DNA of 64,000 nucleotides, from contig MNCI01020850.1 in assembly GCA_015680685.1 (NCBI GenBank), forward strand, positions 275,640 to 339,639, given 5' to 3'. The stretch comes from Gnetum montanum. Its lineage: Eukaryota > Streptophyta > Gnetopsida > Gnetales > Gnetaceae. The notes under the pieces were generated by a model, which was not told where the DNA came from, made no database searches, and was given only the letters and a program-made list of their open reading frames with translations. Positions 21,606-31,178 of this stretch are shown piece after piece. How positions within the stretch are numbered: position 1 is the stretch's first letter; every line of letters begins with the position of its first letter. The translations under genes were made by a program, and so were the position numbers.

Positions 21606-23608
21606 TTAATCCTGCTTGTTATTAAAATGGGGGATATCCCTCGTAACTAAACGGTTGAGGATGGCAATGATTAATAAAAGGAAGATGAGGATCCTTGCAT
21701 GTTGGAAATATTCAGGCTTGGTCATTTTTACCCCATCGGGGTTCACACACTTGATTATAATAAGCATAGTGAGACAATTTATATGATGTAGTTCCCGGAT
21801 AACAAGTTGACCCACTATGATATTTGGGACCATTAGATGGTATGCAAGGATTGGGTTGTCGCTCTCCATTCCTATGTTCATTGGACCATATTGTTGTTGG
21901 AGTGTAAGTTGGTGGCCCTGATGAAGTAACATGAGGCGTTAGGTTCGAAGATAAGTGTGCACCACAGTGTGGGACTTGTGCTGAGTTGGAGGATGTAGTG
22001 GCCTCGGAATTGTGTTGTCCCTTCTTAGGATCATTTCTAAAGAAGGGATGCCTTTGATGTTGCTGAGGCCTTTCATTGCTATTAGAAATATTAGCACAAG
22101 TAATGTTCGTGGGTTGTTTCTATGGTGCAGACACCTTAGGAATAGTTGGTGGCAATGTAGAAGGAGGGAAAGGATGAGAATGTTGAAAATTAGGAGAAGT
22201 GTGTGATGCACAAGGTGGTGGTTATGTTGAAGGCATGGGATGATAGTATTGAGGAGAATGATAATGCAGTGAGATAGAATATGTTGGCCTAGTTGGAGAA
22301 ACAGGATGTTGAACAAGATAAACATTTGGGTTCAGATGATACGAAGGATGTCTCCAGTTTAGGGGTGGTCTCCCCCATGACTGGGATTGTGGTCACTGTG
22401 ATCTAACACAGTATCTCTGTACAAACTCTGGATGTAACATGTTTCCCTAATGCTCATATAGATGTAATAGGATTGGGCATTAACCCTTGGGGTGATCGTA
22501 CAGGCATATGTTGCATTGATACATATGATTGGTAGTTGAGCTCTTATTTTCCTTATCCCTTCTTTCCGATTGTCTACTAATACTTTGTTTGTCTTCTTGG
22601 GTTGTCAAAACTCTATCTCCAATGATATCAATAAATTCTTCATACTTTTTATGCGTCCATTCCAACATCTTATTAATCTTTGCCTCGACTTCTTCTAACA
22701 ATTTTTGTATCGGCAAATATGGTTCTTTCTCCTTGTGATAGGTTGATTTCTCCTTTTTATGATCATGGACCTTTGTTAAGTTGATATTTTGGTCCCGTTG
22801 ATTTTTTTCAACACTCTCCCATCTAGCCGTTTCTCCTTCTTCTTTTGCTACCCGCTTAATAAGCTCTTGGACTTGATGGGTTCATAGTTCATATAGTTGA
22901 CCTTGGGCATACATCCCTAGGGTTTCTCTTGTTGCATGACAAAGCCCATCAATGATATGGTACATTAGCCTTTCCTTGGAAAACCCATGGCCTGGATAGT
23001 TGTTCAACAGTGCATAATATCTTTTTTAAGGCCATGTCCAAGGGTTCATATTTTTCTTGTTTCCACTCTTGGATTTGTTTCCTCAAGGCTGACACTCTTG
23101 CGTAGGTTTGATATCTTTCGTTAAAGAGTTCTATCATTGTTGGCTAGCGTCGTATTGAATTTGGTTTTAATGATCTATACCATACTTTTGCTTGGCGAAC
23201 GAGTGTTATAGGAAAGAGCTTAATTTTTTGCCAACTGTTATCAATGTTGTTCCATGTGCAGGCATCGTAGAAGGCTTGTAAATGTTGATGCGGATCTAAG
23301 TCATAACGTCCTGAGAAATTAGGAAAGTTGTTTAAATCAAGCCTGGGTAGACAGCTCTCTTTACAATGCCTACGTGAGATTCGAACAGCCTCTTGTATTT
23401 GCGTTAAGCTTGTAGTGGCCAGTAGGGGTTCATTGTCATCAGGTAGATTATGATTTCATGTGTTGGGATGACGTTGCCTTCGTTGATGTTTATAAGAAAC
23501 CCCCACTTTAGGTTGTGTACTCCAACCTTCATCATCATATAGTTCGTTGGTTCTCCAATGAACTTCTTCACTAGGTGTGGCATTATCATAGTCTTGTAGG
23601 AGTGGCAT
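21606..23608 (-). pseudogene. E1 gag
   Basis: Minus-strand Gag starting at 23608 (MPLLQDYDNATPSEEV). It contains the capsid core (AKVWYRSLKPNSI then RWPTMIELFNERYQTYARV, about 23200-23060), the region RKQIQEWKQEKYEPLDMALK, then a Lys/Glu-rich stretch, and a cysteine motif CNICLYDHPKG near 22510 matching E2 and E5, followed by a stop. The N-terminal ~200 residues seen in E2 Gag are missing or replaced. Frameshifts after about 22930 and stops make it non-functional. Gag of this type forms the particle that packages element RNA. Confidence 0.7.
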
Positions 23609-23730
23609 AATTGTGAAATTGTGTGTGAATTTGTATGTGACTTTTTATAATTATTTCTTCGTAAAAGATATATCATTAATTCCTATATAGCGACCTTGTA
23701 TGATATAACTAATCTAGATAACTAGCACCA

Positions 23731-23748
23731 TCCTCGGCAACGGCGCCA
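23731..23748 (-). other. E1 primer binding site, tRNA-Asp
   Basis: Minus strand TGGCGCCGTTGCCGAGGA, one nucleotide after the LTR end, complementary to the 3' end of plant tRNA-Asp with one mismatch. Athila/Tat Ty3 elements use this primer. Confidence 0.8.
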
Positions 23749-23749
23749 A

Positions 23750-24327
23750 TGATGAGTAGTTAGGTACCCCTACACTCAACCATACGAATACGAGCATTAC
23801 ACGCATGATTTGGTCGAACTCCATAGACGGACTAGTTGTGGTATCTAGATAGTTAGCCTTAGGTCATAGTTCGCTATCTTCCCACTTGGACTAGTATTAT
23901 CTTTGTCACATATGGTTTAGTCCAGAGTGAGGTGTATGATGGGTTTCTAATCTAATGCTACTCCTAAAGGCAATGGAAAGTAATATTAACTAAGCTAGGA
24001 GAGAAGGGTGAGAGAATCTAAACTAGTCTAAATGCGATGAGCATCCGTTCCTTGATTATCTGTACACACCTTGGACTTTGTGCATGACTACCACTAGGAT
24101 TACCAAGTGCAGATCCTAGGTACGCTACTGGGTTACCAAGTAGTCACACTTANTTACAATCACCACATTGCGGGCATACACTGAGAGGAAAAATGAAAAC
24201 TAAAATCAAACTAACTCTAAAAGCTCAACACTTTCTCACTAATATGTCTACCTCTTATTTATAGATGAGGAGATAGGTCACAATATCACGTATGCGATAT
24301 CGTGGTCACCCAAATGACGACTCATCA
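23750..24327 (-). repeat. E1 5' LTR with internal gap
   Basis: 578 bases, homologous end to end with 15898-16721 except that a single N at 24153 replaces sequence equal to about 16301-16499 of the partner, and a shorter deletion occurs nearby. TATA and the GATATC palindrome (24280-24304) are kept. Confidence 0.85.
24153..24153. other. Ambiguous base marking an unresolved gap or collapse
   Basis: The only N in the window. Comparison with the partner LTR shows about 199 bases absent exactly here, so this is probably an assembly artefact in a repeat. Confidence 0.7.
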
Positions 24328-24711
24328 ATAGCCAATCATGAGCATTTCCATTTACCAAAGGTAATGTATATTTTCAAATGTTTGAGTGATATTTATTTAG
24401 CCACCTTATTTCCTTCATTGACATCAAAGATAGATCAAAGTAAGTAAGCTTTTCAAAATCAAGAAATTGAATGCCACCAAATCAGTTTGAAGTATCAACT
24501 TCTCAATATGAATGCCAAAGGATCCATCTTCATAGTATCTTGGTTCATTGCTAACTACCATATCCTTCTGCAAACCAATTTTGTTGTCCAAATAGAAATT
24601 GATGCTTTGAGATCCTTCATGAACATTCAAAGTAGCTCCCATGCCATGACCTGTGTACCATGGCAATAATCTAGCCCAACTTGCCAAAATGATGAGCATG
24701 CTAAGATGACT
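24328..24711 (-). pseudogene. Aminopeptidase P (M24B) pseudogene, C-terminal part
   Basis: Plant cytosolic aminopeptidase P removes N-terminal residues before proline using two metal ions. The minus strand shows LACSSFWQVGLDYCHGT, a frameshift, then GHGMGATLNVHEG, KDMVVSNEPRYYEDGSFGIH, another frameshift, and FLDFEKLTY..MKEIRWLNKYHSN, following the family's C-terminal order (GTGHGVGAALNVHEG, SNEPGYYE, GIRIEN, LGFEKLT, WLN.YH). The metal-ligand histidine and both downstream glutamates are present; the two upstream aspartates lie outside the fragment. Short internal deletions (after the GIHIEKL and FEKLTY segments) and a stop show it is dead. It continues at 15897 beyond E1, and is cut at 24711 by the E3 LTR fragment. 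Either a retrocopy or terminal exons of a lost gene. Confidence 0.8.
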
Positions 24712-24787
24712 AGCTATATATGTAAAACCTTACATTATGTTTTTAGTCCTTTTCCTTAACTATGATATAAGTAATTTGCAAAGGTTA
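24712..24787 (-). repeat. E3-type LTR fragment, part left of E2
   Basis: Matches 55422-55497, ending in the target duplication ggtta (24783-24787). Continues at 34479 after E2. Its other boundary abuts the aminopeptidase P pseudogene directly, with a TATATAGCT element at the junction. Confidence 0.75.
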
Positions 24788-25581
24788 TGATAAGTGGCAT
24801 GGTACCCCTACACTCAACCATATGAATATGAGTGTTTCATGCACAATTTGGTCGAACTGCAAGGACCAAGTGCTTACGTGCCTTAATGGAACACTCAGGG
24901 TTAATCAATCGTTGTCTTCTCAAACTTACTTGTATTATCATGGTTGTATGGTTAAGTAAGCTTGAGGTATATGATTTTTATAGCTCTTGTATTTTTTATG
25001 TCTTCTGCTAATAAAAGAGAGGGAGAGAGAACTAAGTGGCTAACTTACATTAATTGTTCATTAATTAAGTTCTAAATGTTCCTAACACCAGTATTCATTC
25101 CCACTTACCGTACACATCTTGAACCAATGCAACAATGCTGGGATTACCAAACACTAATCGTTACTTGGTTACCAAGTGCTACATGCATGCTCAAAGCAAT
25201 CGTACTGAGTGTATTTAACTAAGGAGGTTGAAGGTTGAGAGAAATATTAATTAACTAGGAAAGCATTAAAAAATCATTAATTACTAATTAGCTTAATCTG
25301 TATGCTGCAAGGTTTATCATAAAGTTCGTCCTTATTACCATACACAAAATTGTGCTCAAGTACAAATTGCTTAAATAAAGATCTGTTCACTCTATGACTC
25401 CTATTGCAGGCACACAGAAATAATTCTAACTCTGGAATGACAAAACTGCAAGAGTTTGGCTAAGGGTCTAAGTCTAACTACCTTGGAACCAAGGGCACCG
25501 CCTCTTATTTATAGAAGATGAGGCAAGACGTGATATCGCGTGGTGGATGTGATATCGTGTACATGATATCATGGTTCATCA
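24788..25581 (-). repeat. E2 3' LTR
   Basis: 794 bases, TG...CA ends on the minus strand, about 15 percent different from the other LTR in its first 95 bases. GATATC blocks (25529-25574) precede a TATA box near 25503-25514. Confidence 0.88.
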
Positions 25582-25596
25582 TACCCCCATGACTGA
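25582..25596 (-). other. E2 polypurine tract
   Basis: Minus strand tcatgggggta directly before the 3' LTR; primes plus-strand synthesis. Confidence 0.7.
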
Positions 25597-25770
25597 ATGA
25601 AAACTTTTCCTCAAGTTCCTTACAAAATATTGGGAAAGTATGGGATTATTGACTTGAATGACAACTAATGGTGAATAGGATGACATGTGAATGGATCAAC
25701 ATTACAATACATGACAACATTAGTGTTCATGACTACAAGAGTGAACACTATACACAATTGACATCCAGCC

Positions 25771-25783
25771 TTATTTGACAGCT

Positions 25784-25818
<35 letters not shown>

Positions 25819-26050
25819 AGGAGAGGACATGTTGCTGTCGACATTAAGATTGCACCTTCCATTGTCCATCCATAAGCGCGCCATCAATTTTTTTCCTTGC
25901 ACAACCGTTCCAACACCAGTCCATCCTAAGTGTTTCCTCAAGGTCCAGTCCATTGCTATATGATTGCCATCTGCACACAACACAGTCACATATGAGCAAG
26001 GATAAGTAAATCACAATATAGTTGATACCTTGCCTCGGTGTGAGGTCCAT
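25771..26050 (-). pseudogene. Small ORF in E2 3' region, conserved in E5
   Basis: About 90 codons starting MDLTPRQGINYIVIYLSLLI (hydrophobic from residue 10), then ICDCVVC, and after a frameshift ADGNHIAMDWTLRKHLGW and a Ser/Leu tail encoded by a (GA)n run at 25786-25818. E5 has the same ORF at 52562-52828 in a single frame with one stop. Not a family I recognise; hydrophobic start and cysteines suggest a small membrane or secreted protein if it is made at all. Confidence 0.4.
25786..25818 (+). repeat. (GA)n microsatellite
   Basis: About 16 GA units in E2's 3' region, at the end of the small conserved ORF, where E5 has a shorter pyrimidine-rich counterpart. Confidence 0.85.
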
Positions 26051-27533
26051 TGGCTGAGTTGTGATATGGACAATACAGATTCTAGAGATATAACACTAGT
26101 GACTACCCAAGGTGTAGGGGTTAGGAAAAATTGAAAAAATTGGACCAGGGCCCCCATGACTAAGAGCGATTCTCCGGTAGTGATAGAATGGAAAAGGATA
26201 AGGAATAAGAAAGATAGAAGAAGAAAAAAGAAACAACAACAATGCCAATAAAATGGATGTTAGGGATGGAAATGAACAAAAAAAATGTTGATTGTGGAAA
26301 TGTTTAAGGGAAAGAAGTTAACTGATGCACCAAATAGGAATGCTAGTGGGTCCTCCCCAAAGCAAGCTCATGCCCTATATGCCCTGAAAAATCCACATTC
26401 ACAGAGTCTATAGGCATTGGAAATATCATTTGGGAGCAAGAGTTAAAGACTTAACCCCAAGAATTCACCAAAGAGAAAACAATGCATTAACCAAAATATA
26501 GACTGCTAATACAATCGGCAATGAAGTGGAAAATGGAGAAAGAATGATGGGGAGAAGAGAATGGAATGGAGTCCCAAGAACAAGGTGGTGTAAATCCCCT
26601 TGTGTATTTATGGTTAATTTGACTGAGTAGATCTCATTCCAAATTTGACCTCAAATAATCCACATCCAGTGACTTTGCATTAATACACTTGGCCAATCCA
26701 TCCACTCAAAGTAATAAGAATGCTTCTGCCAAAGAGTCAACACCATTCTAAGGAAAACGAGAAAGGTAGAAGTGGGAAGCAAGAAAGGGCCTTAGTTAGA
26801 GGGAACATGTTTTTTTAGTTCCATAACTAGTTCTTGTAGCCCAGATGATTATTTTGCCTAAGGGGTGTGCTTTGAATTCTCACTATTTTTTTTTGCGTGA
26901 GAAACACACCATGTAAAGACTTATTTTTATTGGCTTAGCTTCCCGATAATGGAGCAATGTCGGAATGGTAAGAAAAAATCAAAAAGAAAACATCCAAGAA
27001 CCCAAGAGAATAACCAGCACAAATGCATCAAATCCCCTTGAAGTCACATCCTTTTCAGTCCTTGAGTTGTTCTTTAGTTTGAGAAATGCCCAGTCACCAA
27101 TTCATTTTATTATGAAAGAAAGGTACTGTACAGTTCTGAGCTAAGAGAGACCATAGAAATTCATGGATGCATGGATGACGTGGTCTCATTGCCTGTTATA
27201 TCAAAAGAGCCATACCTTAGTATCAACATTATAACTCAAAGGTAAAAACCAAACACTAGCAATCAATAGAATATAGTTCATACCACCATTAGGAGCACTT
27301 ATTAGGTGACAAGTCTAATAAAACAAAAACAACAAACAAAGAAAAAAAAAAAAACAAAAACAAAACAAAACAACAGAAAAAAAAAACAAAAAACAAATAG
27401 TCACACAAAGAAATGAGAAAGTATAAATGATGTTGCAAAAAAAAAAAAAAAAAAAACAAGAAAAACTAAAGAAATTTGTAAAACAAAAATGTGTAAAAAA
27501 AAATCTTAAAAAGGAACTAAGGGCCTCAAATGG
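26051..27533 (-). other. E2 3' non-coding region
   Basis: A-rich (minus T-rich) region after integrase, including long A/C-rich runs at 27320-27440. It contains a second tcatgggggcc motif near 26150 like the polypurine tract, and near 26880-27070 a stretch shared with E5 (51520-51720) and E6 (57032-57200). Confidence 0.55.
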
Positions 27534-28760
27534 TTAGCAGAGGTGGCCATCTCCCCCATGACTGAGTTGGAAGGAGGAGATGCGAAATAGTGAGTAGGGT
27601 CGTCCTTTCTTAGAGGTATTATGTGCACTGACTGTTCTAAATTCATGGAAGGGTCTAGTCTGTTGCACATTGACTAACAATATCTTATTATTGCTCTCAT
27701 GTTTGTATATGGTCATGGCCCTTGAAGGAAAGGTTTCATAAATAATATAAGGTCCTTCCCACAGTGTTTGAAATTTTGTGCGTTGTGGCACATGTGTGGG
27801 GTTCTAGTAGAGGACCTTATCTCCTAGTTGATACTTAACCTTTTGAATCTTCAAGTCATGACGTTGCTTGTTATATTCCTTGTGCAACATGTTTGATGAT
27901 AGGGTAGCTAATCGGTTTTCTTCTAGCACGTTTAAAGTTTCCAACCTTTGTTTTTGTGCTAGATCAAGATCGAGGTGGAGGTCACAAGCCGTTGATAGTG
28001 TACATAGCTTGGTTTGAATTGACCCCCCCCGAAGCTTTTTGTACACTAACTCATAAGGAGAGTAGCCTATAGGGAGTTTCCATGTGGAGCAGTATGCCCA
28101 AAGAGCATCATTTAGTTTAGTGCTCCAATCTCGCCTATATTTGCTAATTTTCCTAGTCAATATTTTAGAGATCTCCCTGTTGGTGATCTCAGCTTGTTCA
28201 TTATCCTGGGGGTGATAAGGTGTAGTCAATTTATGTTTAACCCCTAAGCGTTGCATTAACTTTCGAAAAGTTACACTTGTGAAGTGTGTTCCATTATCCA
28301 AAATAAGTGCACGTGGCACACCAAACCTATTTACAATTTGTTGTTGCACAAATCGTGCAGCTGTAGATGATGTGCAGTCTTTAACAGCAACTAGTTTAGC
28401 CCATTTTGTTAAAGAGTCTATGGTAACTATAATGTAAGCTTTTCCATTGGACATTGGTGTAATGGATCCCATAAAGTCTATTCCCCAAATGTCGAAGGGT
28501 TCTAATGGTTGAATCCATTATTGCAGATCCTCCATTTTAGCAGTCATTCCCCCATCACATTGAGAACACTCACAAGATCGAAAAAATTGATGGGCATATT
28601 GAAATAATGTTGGCTAGTAATATCTTGCAAGTAAGATCTTAATAGCCATTCGCCTCGTCGCATAGTGACCCCCACAAGGGCTCTCATGATTGTCTTTGAG
28701 TACTCTCAGTTGGTCTATCTCGGGTATGCACCATAGAACCAAGCCATCATGGCACACTTT
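27534..28760 (-). pseudogene. E2 integrase
   Basis: Inserts element cDNA into host DNA. Minus strand: zinc-binding H2C2 segment (about 28740-28560, HESPCGGHYATRRMAIKILL then YYWP and CECSQC), catalytic core from 28500 (GIDFMGSITP, LILDNGTHFTS, QAEITNREI supply the D, D and E, all present), then the C-terminal region ending near 27540 (LLVNVQQTRPFHEF). One stop (near 28519) interrupts the zinc-finger to core linker and frameshifts affect the tail; the core 28472-27804 is one open frame of 222 codons. The best preserved domain of E2. Confidence 0.88.
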
Positions 28761-28979
28761 GTAAAGTTGTCCATTGGTCTCCATGAAGTACTTGGCTCTA
28801 TGAAGAAACTGTTGTTTCTTCCTAAAGTCTAGCTCCTGTGGTGTTTCTTGAGTAAGGAGATAGGTGAGAATGCTACTATACTAGTTCATCTCCATGGGTA
28901 GTTGGTTATTCACTACACCAACAAAGAGGGCTTCATCAGGAAACTGATCAGGCATTACATATTCATCCTCTTTGCTATC

Positions 28980-29500
28980 CCAGCGCAATCAAGATAAATG
29001 ATCTGCAACTACGTTCTTGGTGCCTTTCTGATCGATCATCGTTAGATCAAACTCCTGTAGAATTACTAGGCATCATATAATATGAGGGCTAACTATTGGC
29101 CTTTTCATGAGGAACTAGATTGCACTATGATCCATGTGTTTGAACATTTTGTAGCCTAACACACAGTGCCTAAACTTATCCAGTACAAACACTACAATCA
29201 TTAATTCTTTCTCTGTAGTTGTGTAGTTAAGTTGTGCACCGACGATACTTCTACTTGCATAGTGGATGTAGTAAGGGTGTTTTTGGTCATCTAACTGTGT
29301 AAGTACAACTCCTAAGGCATAATTGGCTGTGTCAGTCATGATGTGGAATGGTCTGGACTAGTCAGGAGCTTGTAGAATGGGTGTTTCTACTAGCTTTTGT
29401 TTCAGGGTTTGAAATGCTTGTTCACATTCCCTGGTCCAGTCAAAAGGTACGTCCTTCTTTGTTAGCTCTACCAACAGTTTGCCAATCTTGAAGAAGTTCT
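28980..29500 (-). pseudogene. E2 RNase H
   Basis: Degrades the RNA strand of the RNA-DNA hybrid. TDTANYALGVVLTQLDDQKH matches the Ty3 RNase H start (TDASDYAVGAVL) with its aspartate, and TTTEKELMIVVFVLDKFR carries the conserved glutamate. A stop at about 29360 and another after 29115 break it. Follows reverse transcriptase directly. Confidence 0.8.
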
Positions 29501-30300
29501 CAATGAATCTCCTATAGTAGCCAGTGTGTCCAAGGAATGATTGAATGTCTTTGACAGTTTTCGGTTGATGGGTGATTCCTTGGAAAACCCTATATTAATC
29601 TGGGTCTACCTCTATTCCTGCATGTGAAAACTTATGCCCAAGTACTATGCCTTCTTGGATCATTAATTGGCTTTTCTACCAATTGAGCTTTAAATTGGTT
29701 TCTATGCATCTCTTTAGCACTGGCTCTAATTGGTCCAAGGCTTGATCAAACCTTGTTCCATAGGTGGAGAAGTCGTTCATAAAGACTTCCACTCCATTCC
29801 CTATCTGCTATTGGAATATGCTTAGAACTAGGCATTGAAACGTGGCAGGAGCATTACACAAGCCAAACGATATTTTTTTATATGCAAACGTTCCCCAAGG
29901 ACTAGTGAATGTTGTCTTGGCTTGGTCTTTTGGGGCTATCCGTATTTGGTTGTATCCACTATAGCCATCTAGAAAACTGTAATAGCGATGCCCTACTATG
30001 GTGTCTAAGACTTGGTCAATGAATGGCAATGGAAAGCGATCCTTAAATGTTGCCATGGTCAGTAGCCTAAAATCTATGCACACCCTCCATTTTTCTTCCT
30101 TTTTAGGCATGCTTACCAAAGGGCTAATCCATTTGCTATTAGCAATGGGGTAAATGAACCCAGCCTTAAGAAGTTGTTCTATTTCTTCTTTTACTACTTG
30201 CTTTAATTTTGGGTTTAATCATCTCTGTAGTTGTTTTTGAGGTTTCATGGAGGGGTCAATGTAAATCCTATGCTGGCATATCCTAGGATCTATTCTAGTT
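29501..30300 (-). pseudogene. E2 reverse transcriptase
   Basis: Minus strand: KQVVKEEIEQLLKAGFIYPI (about 30210), RVCIDFRLL (30085), PFIDQVLDTI, FLDGYSGYNQIRIAPKDQAK, FGLCNAPATFQ (29850). The catalytic YxDD box reads FMND (29772-29783): the second-last aspartate pair is D-to-N altered, a G-to-A change, so polymerase would be dead even without the stop at 29808. Thumb (FLGHTGYYRRFIENF) follows near 29540. Typical Athila-type sequence. Confidence 0.88.
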
Positions 30301-30803
30301 AATTTGGGATATGACTAGGCAAAGGCTTTTAACCACTTGTTTATTACCTTCAGCAGTCTTCCTTTTTGTTTGGAAGCAAGTCTTGCGTTGATGATTATCG
30401 GTTTTCCAGTTTTAAGAATCAGATATTCTAGACCGGTGGGCAATGGTTTCAATTCTAGGGGCTCTTGTTTGAATTTTTTAGGAATTTCCAACTTCTCCCA
30501 GTTGATGTTTTCAAGGTTAAGGCTTGGAAGTTGGCAGTAGACTTGTTCTAGTGCATCTATGCTTTCGATGTACGTGAAAGTTATTCCCTTAGTTAGTTCC
30601 ATGCACATTAGTGAGTTTCTCTCTTGATCAGCTATCAGCCACTGGGTGTCTTCTTATCATGTGGCTACTGCATACAGACACTTTTGTATGTTAATGTTTT
30701 GTGCACATTGATTGCATGCAGGAAATGCTAAAATTTGCACAACCCATGATCTCTGCATGTAATTGCACCCTGTATTACTATATGCGCTGCATGAAACATT
30801 CTT

Positions 30804-31178
30804 CTACTTGATCCTTCCAAAAGTGTTCTCCTTAGATATTTCCAGTGAAAGATCACGGATTCCTAGGTGTGCATCTATAGTACTTAGCCATGCCCTTCCC
30901 ATTATTATTGGGAAGTCCCCTTTATCGTTATTCACTTGTATCACTAGGAACTCAGCTGGGTACGACCACCCACACATAGTGGTGATGATGTCCGCCACCA
31001 ATCCCAAGGGAATAGTGATGGACTGGTCAGCCAGCTCTAGGAAAATATTACTCTTCTTTAATGGAGGCAAGTTCCAGGCTTTGTACATTCCTTGTGATAT
31101 TAAGTTGACTCTAGAACCTAAATCCATAAGAGCTTTGCATGGCTTATTCCCAGCAATTTGGAGATAGATTAGAGGGCT
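30804..31178 (-). pseudogene. E2 protease
   Basis: Aspartic protease that cleaves the polyprotein. ALMDLGSRVNLIS occupies the active site; the expected DSG reads DLG. The flap and C-terminal part (SITIPLGLVADI, then IIMGRAWLSTIDAHLGI) are well kept. E5 keeps DSG at the same place. Linker 30803-30301 to reverse transcriptase has conserved stretches (NINWEKLEIPKKF) shared with E5. Confidence 0.78.

Larger units (their letters stand above)
15898..24327 (-). mobile_element. E1: non-autonomous Athila-like LTR retrotransposon with gag and extra ORF, no pol
   Basis: Two homologous LTRs (15898-16721 and 23750-24327) enclose, in minus-strand order: a tRNA-Asp primer site, gag, about 1.5 kb non-coding, an LTR-like promoter block, a long ORF with a plant-transposon-protein-like domain and coiled coils, and the 3' LTR. 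No protease, reverse transcriptase, RNase H or integrase exists on either strand, so mobilisation would need enzymes from a relative such as E2. Flanking pentamers are atagt and atagc, a target duplication with one change. It interrupts an aminopeptidase P pseudogene. LTRs differ mainly by transitions, and the 5' LTR contains an N where about 199 bases are missing. Confidence 0.85.

Noticed and set aside
21939-22325. Open frame of 128 codons rich in Leu/His
   Set aside because: Shifted frame within E1 gag's Pro/Gln tail; composition is a by-product of that tail.
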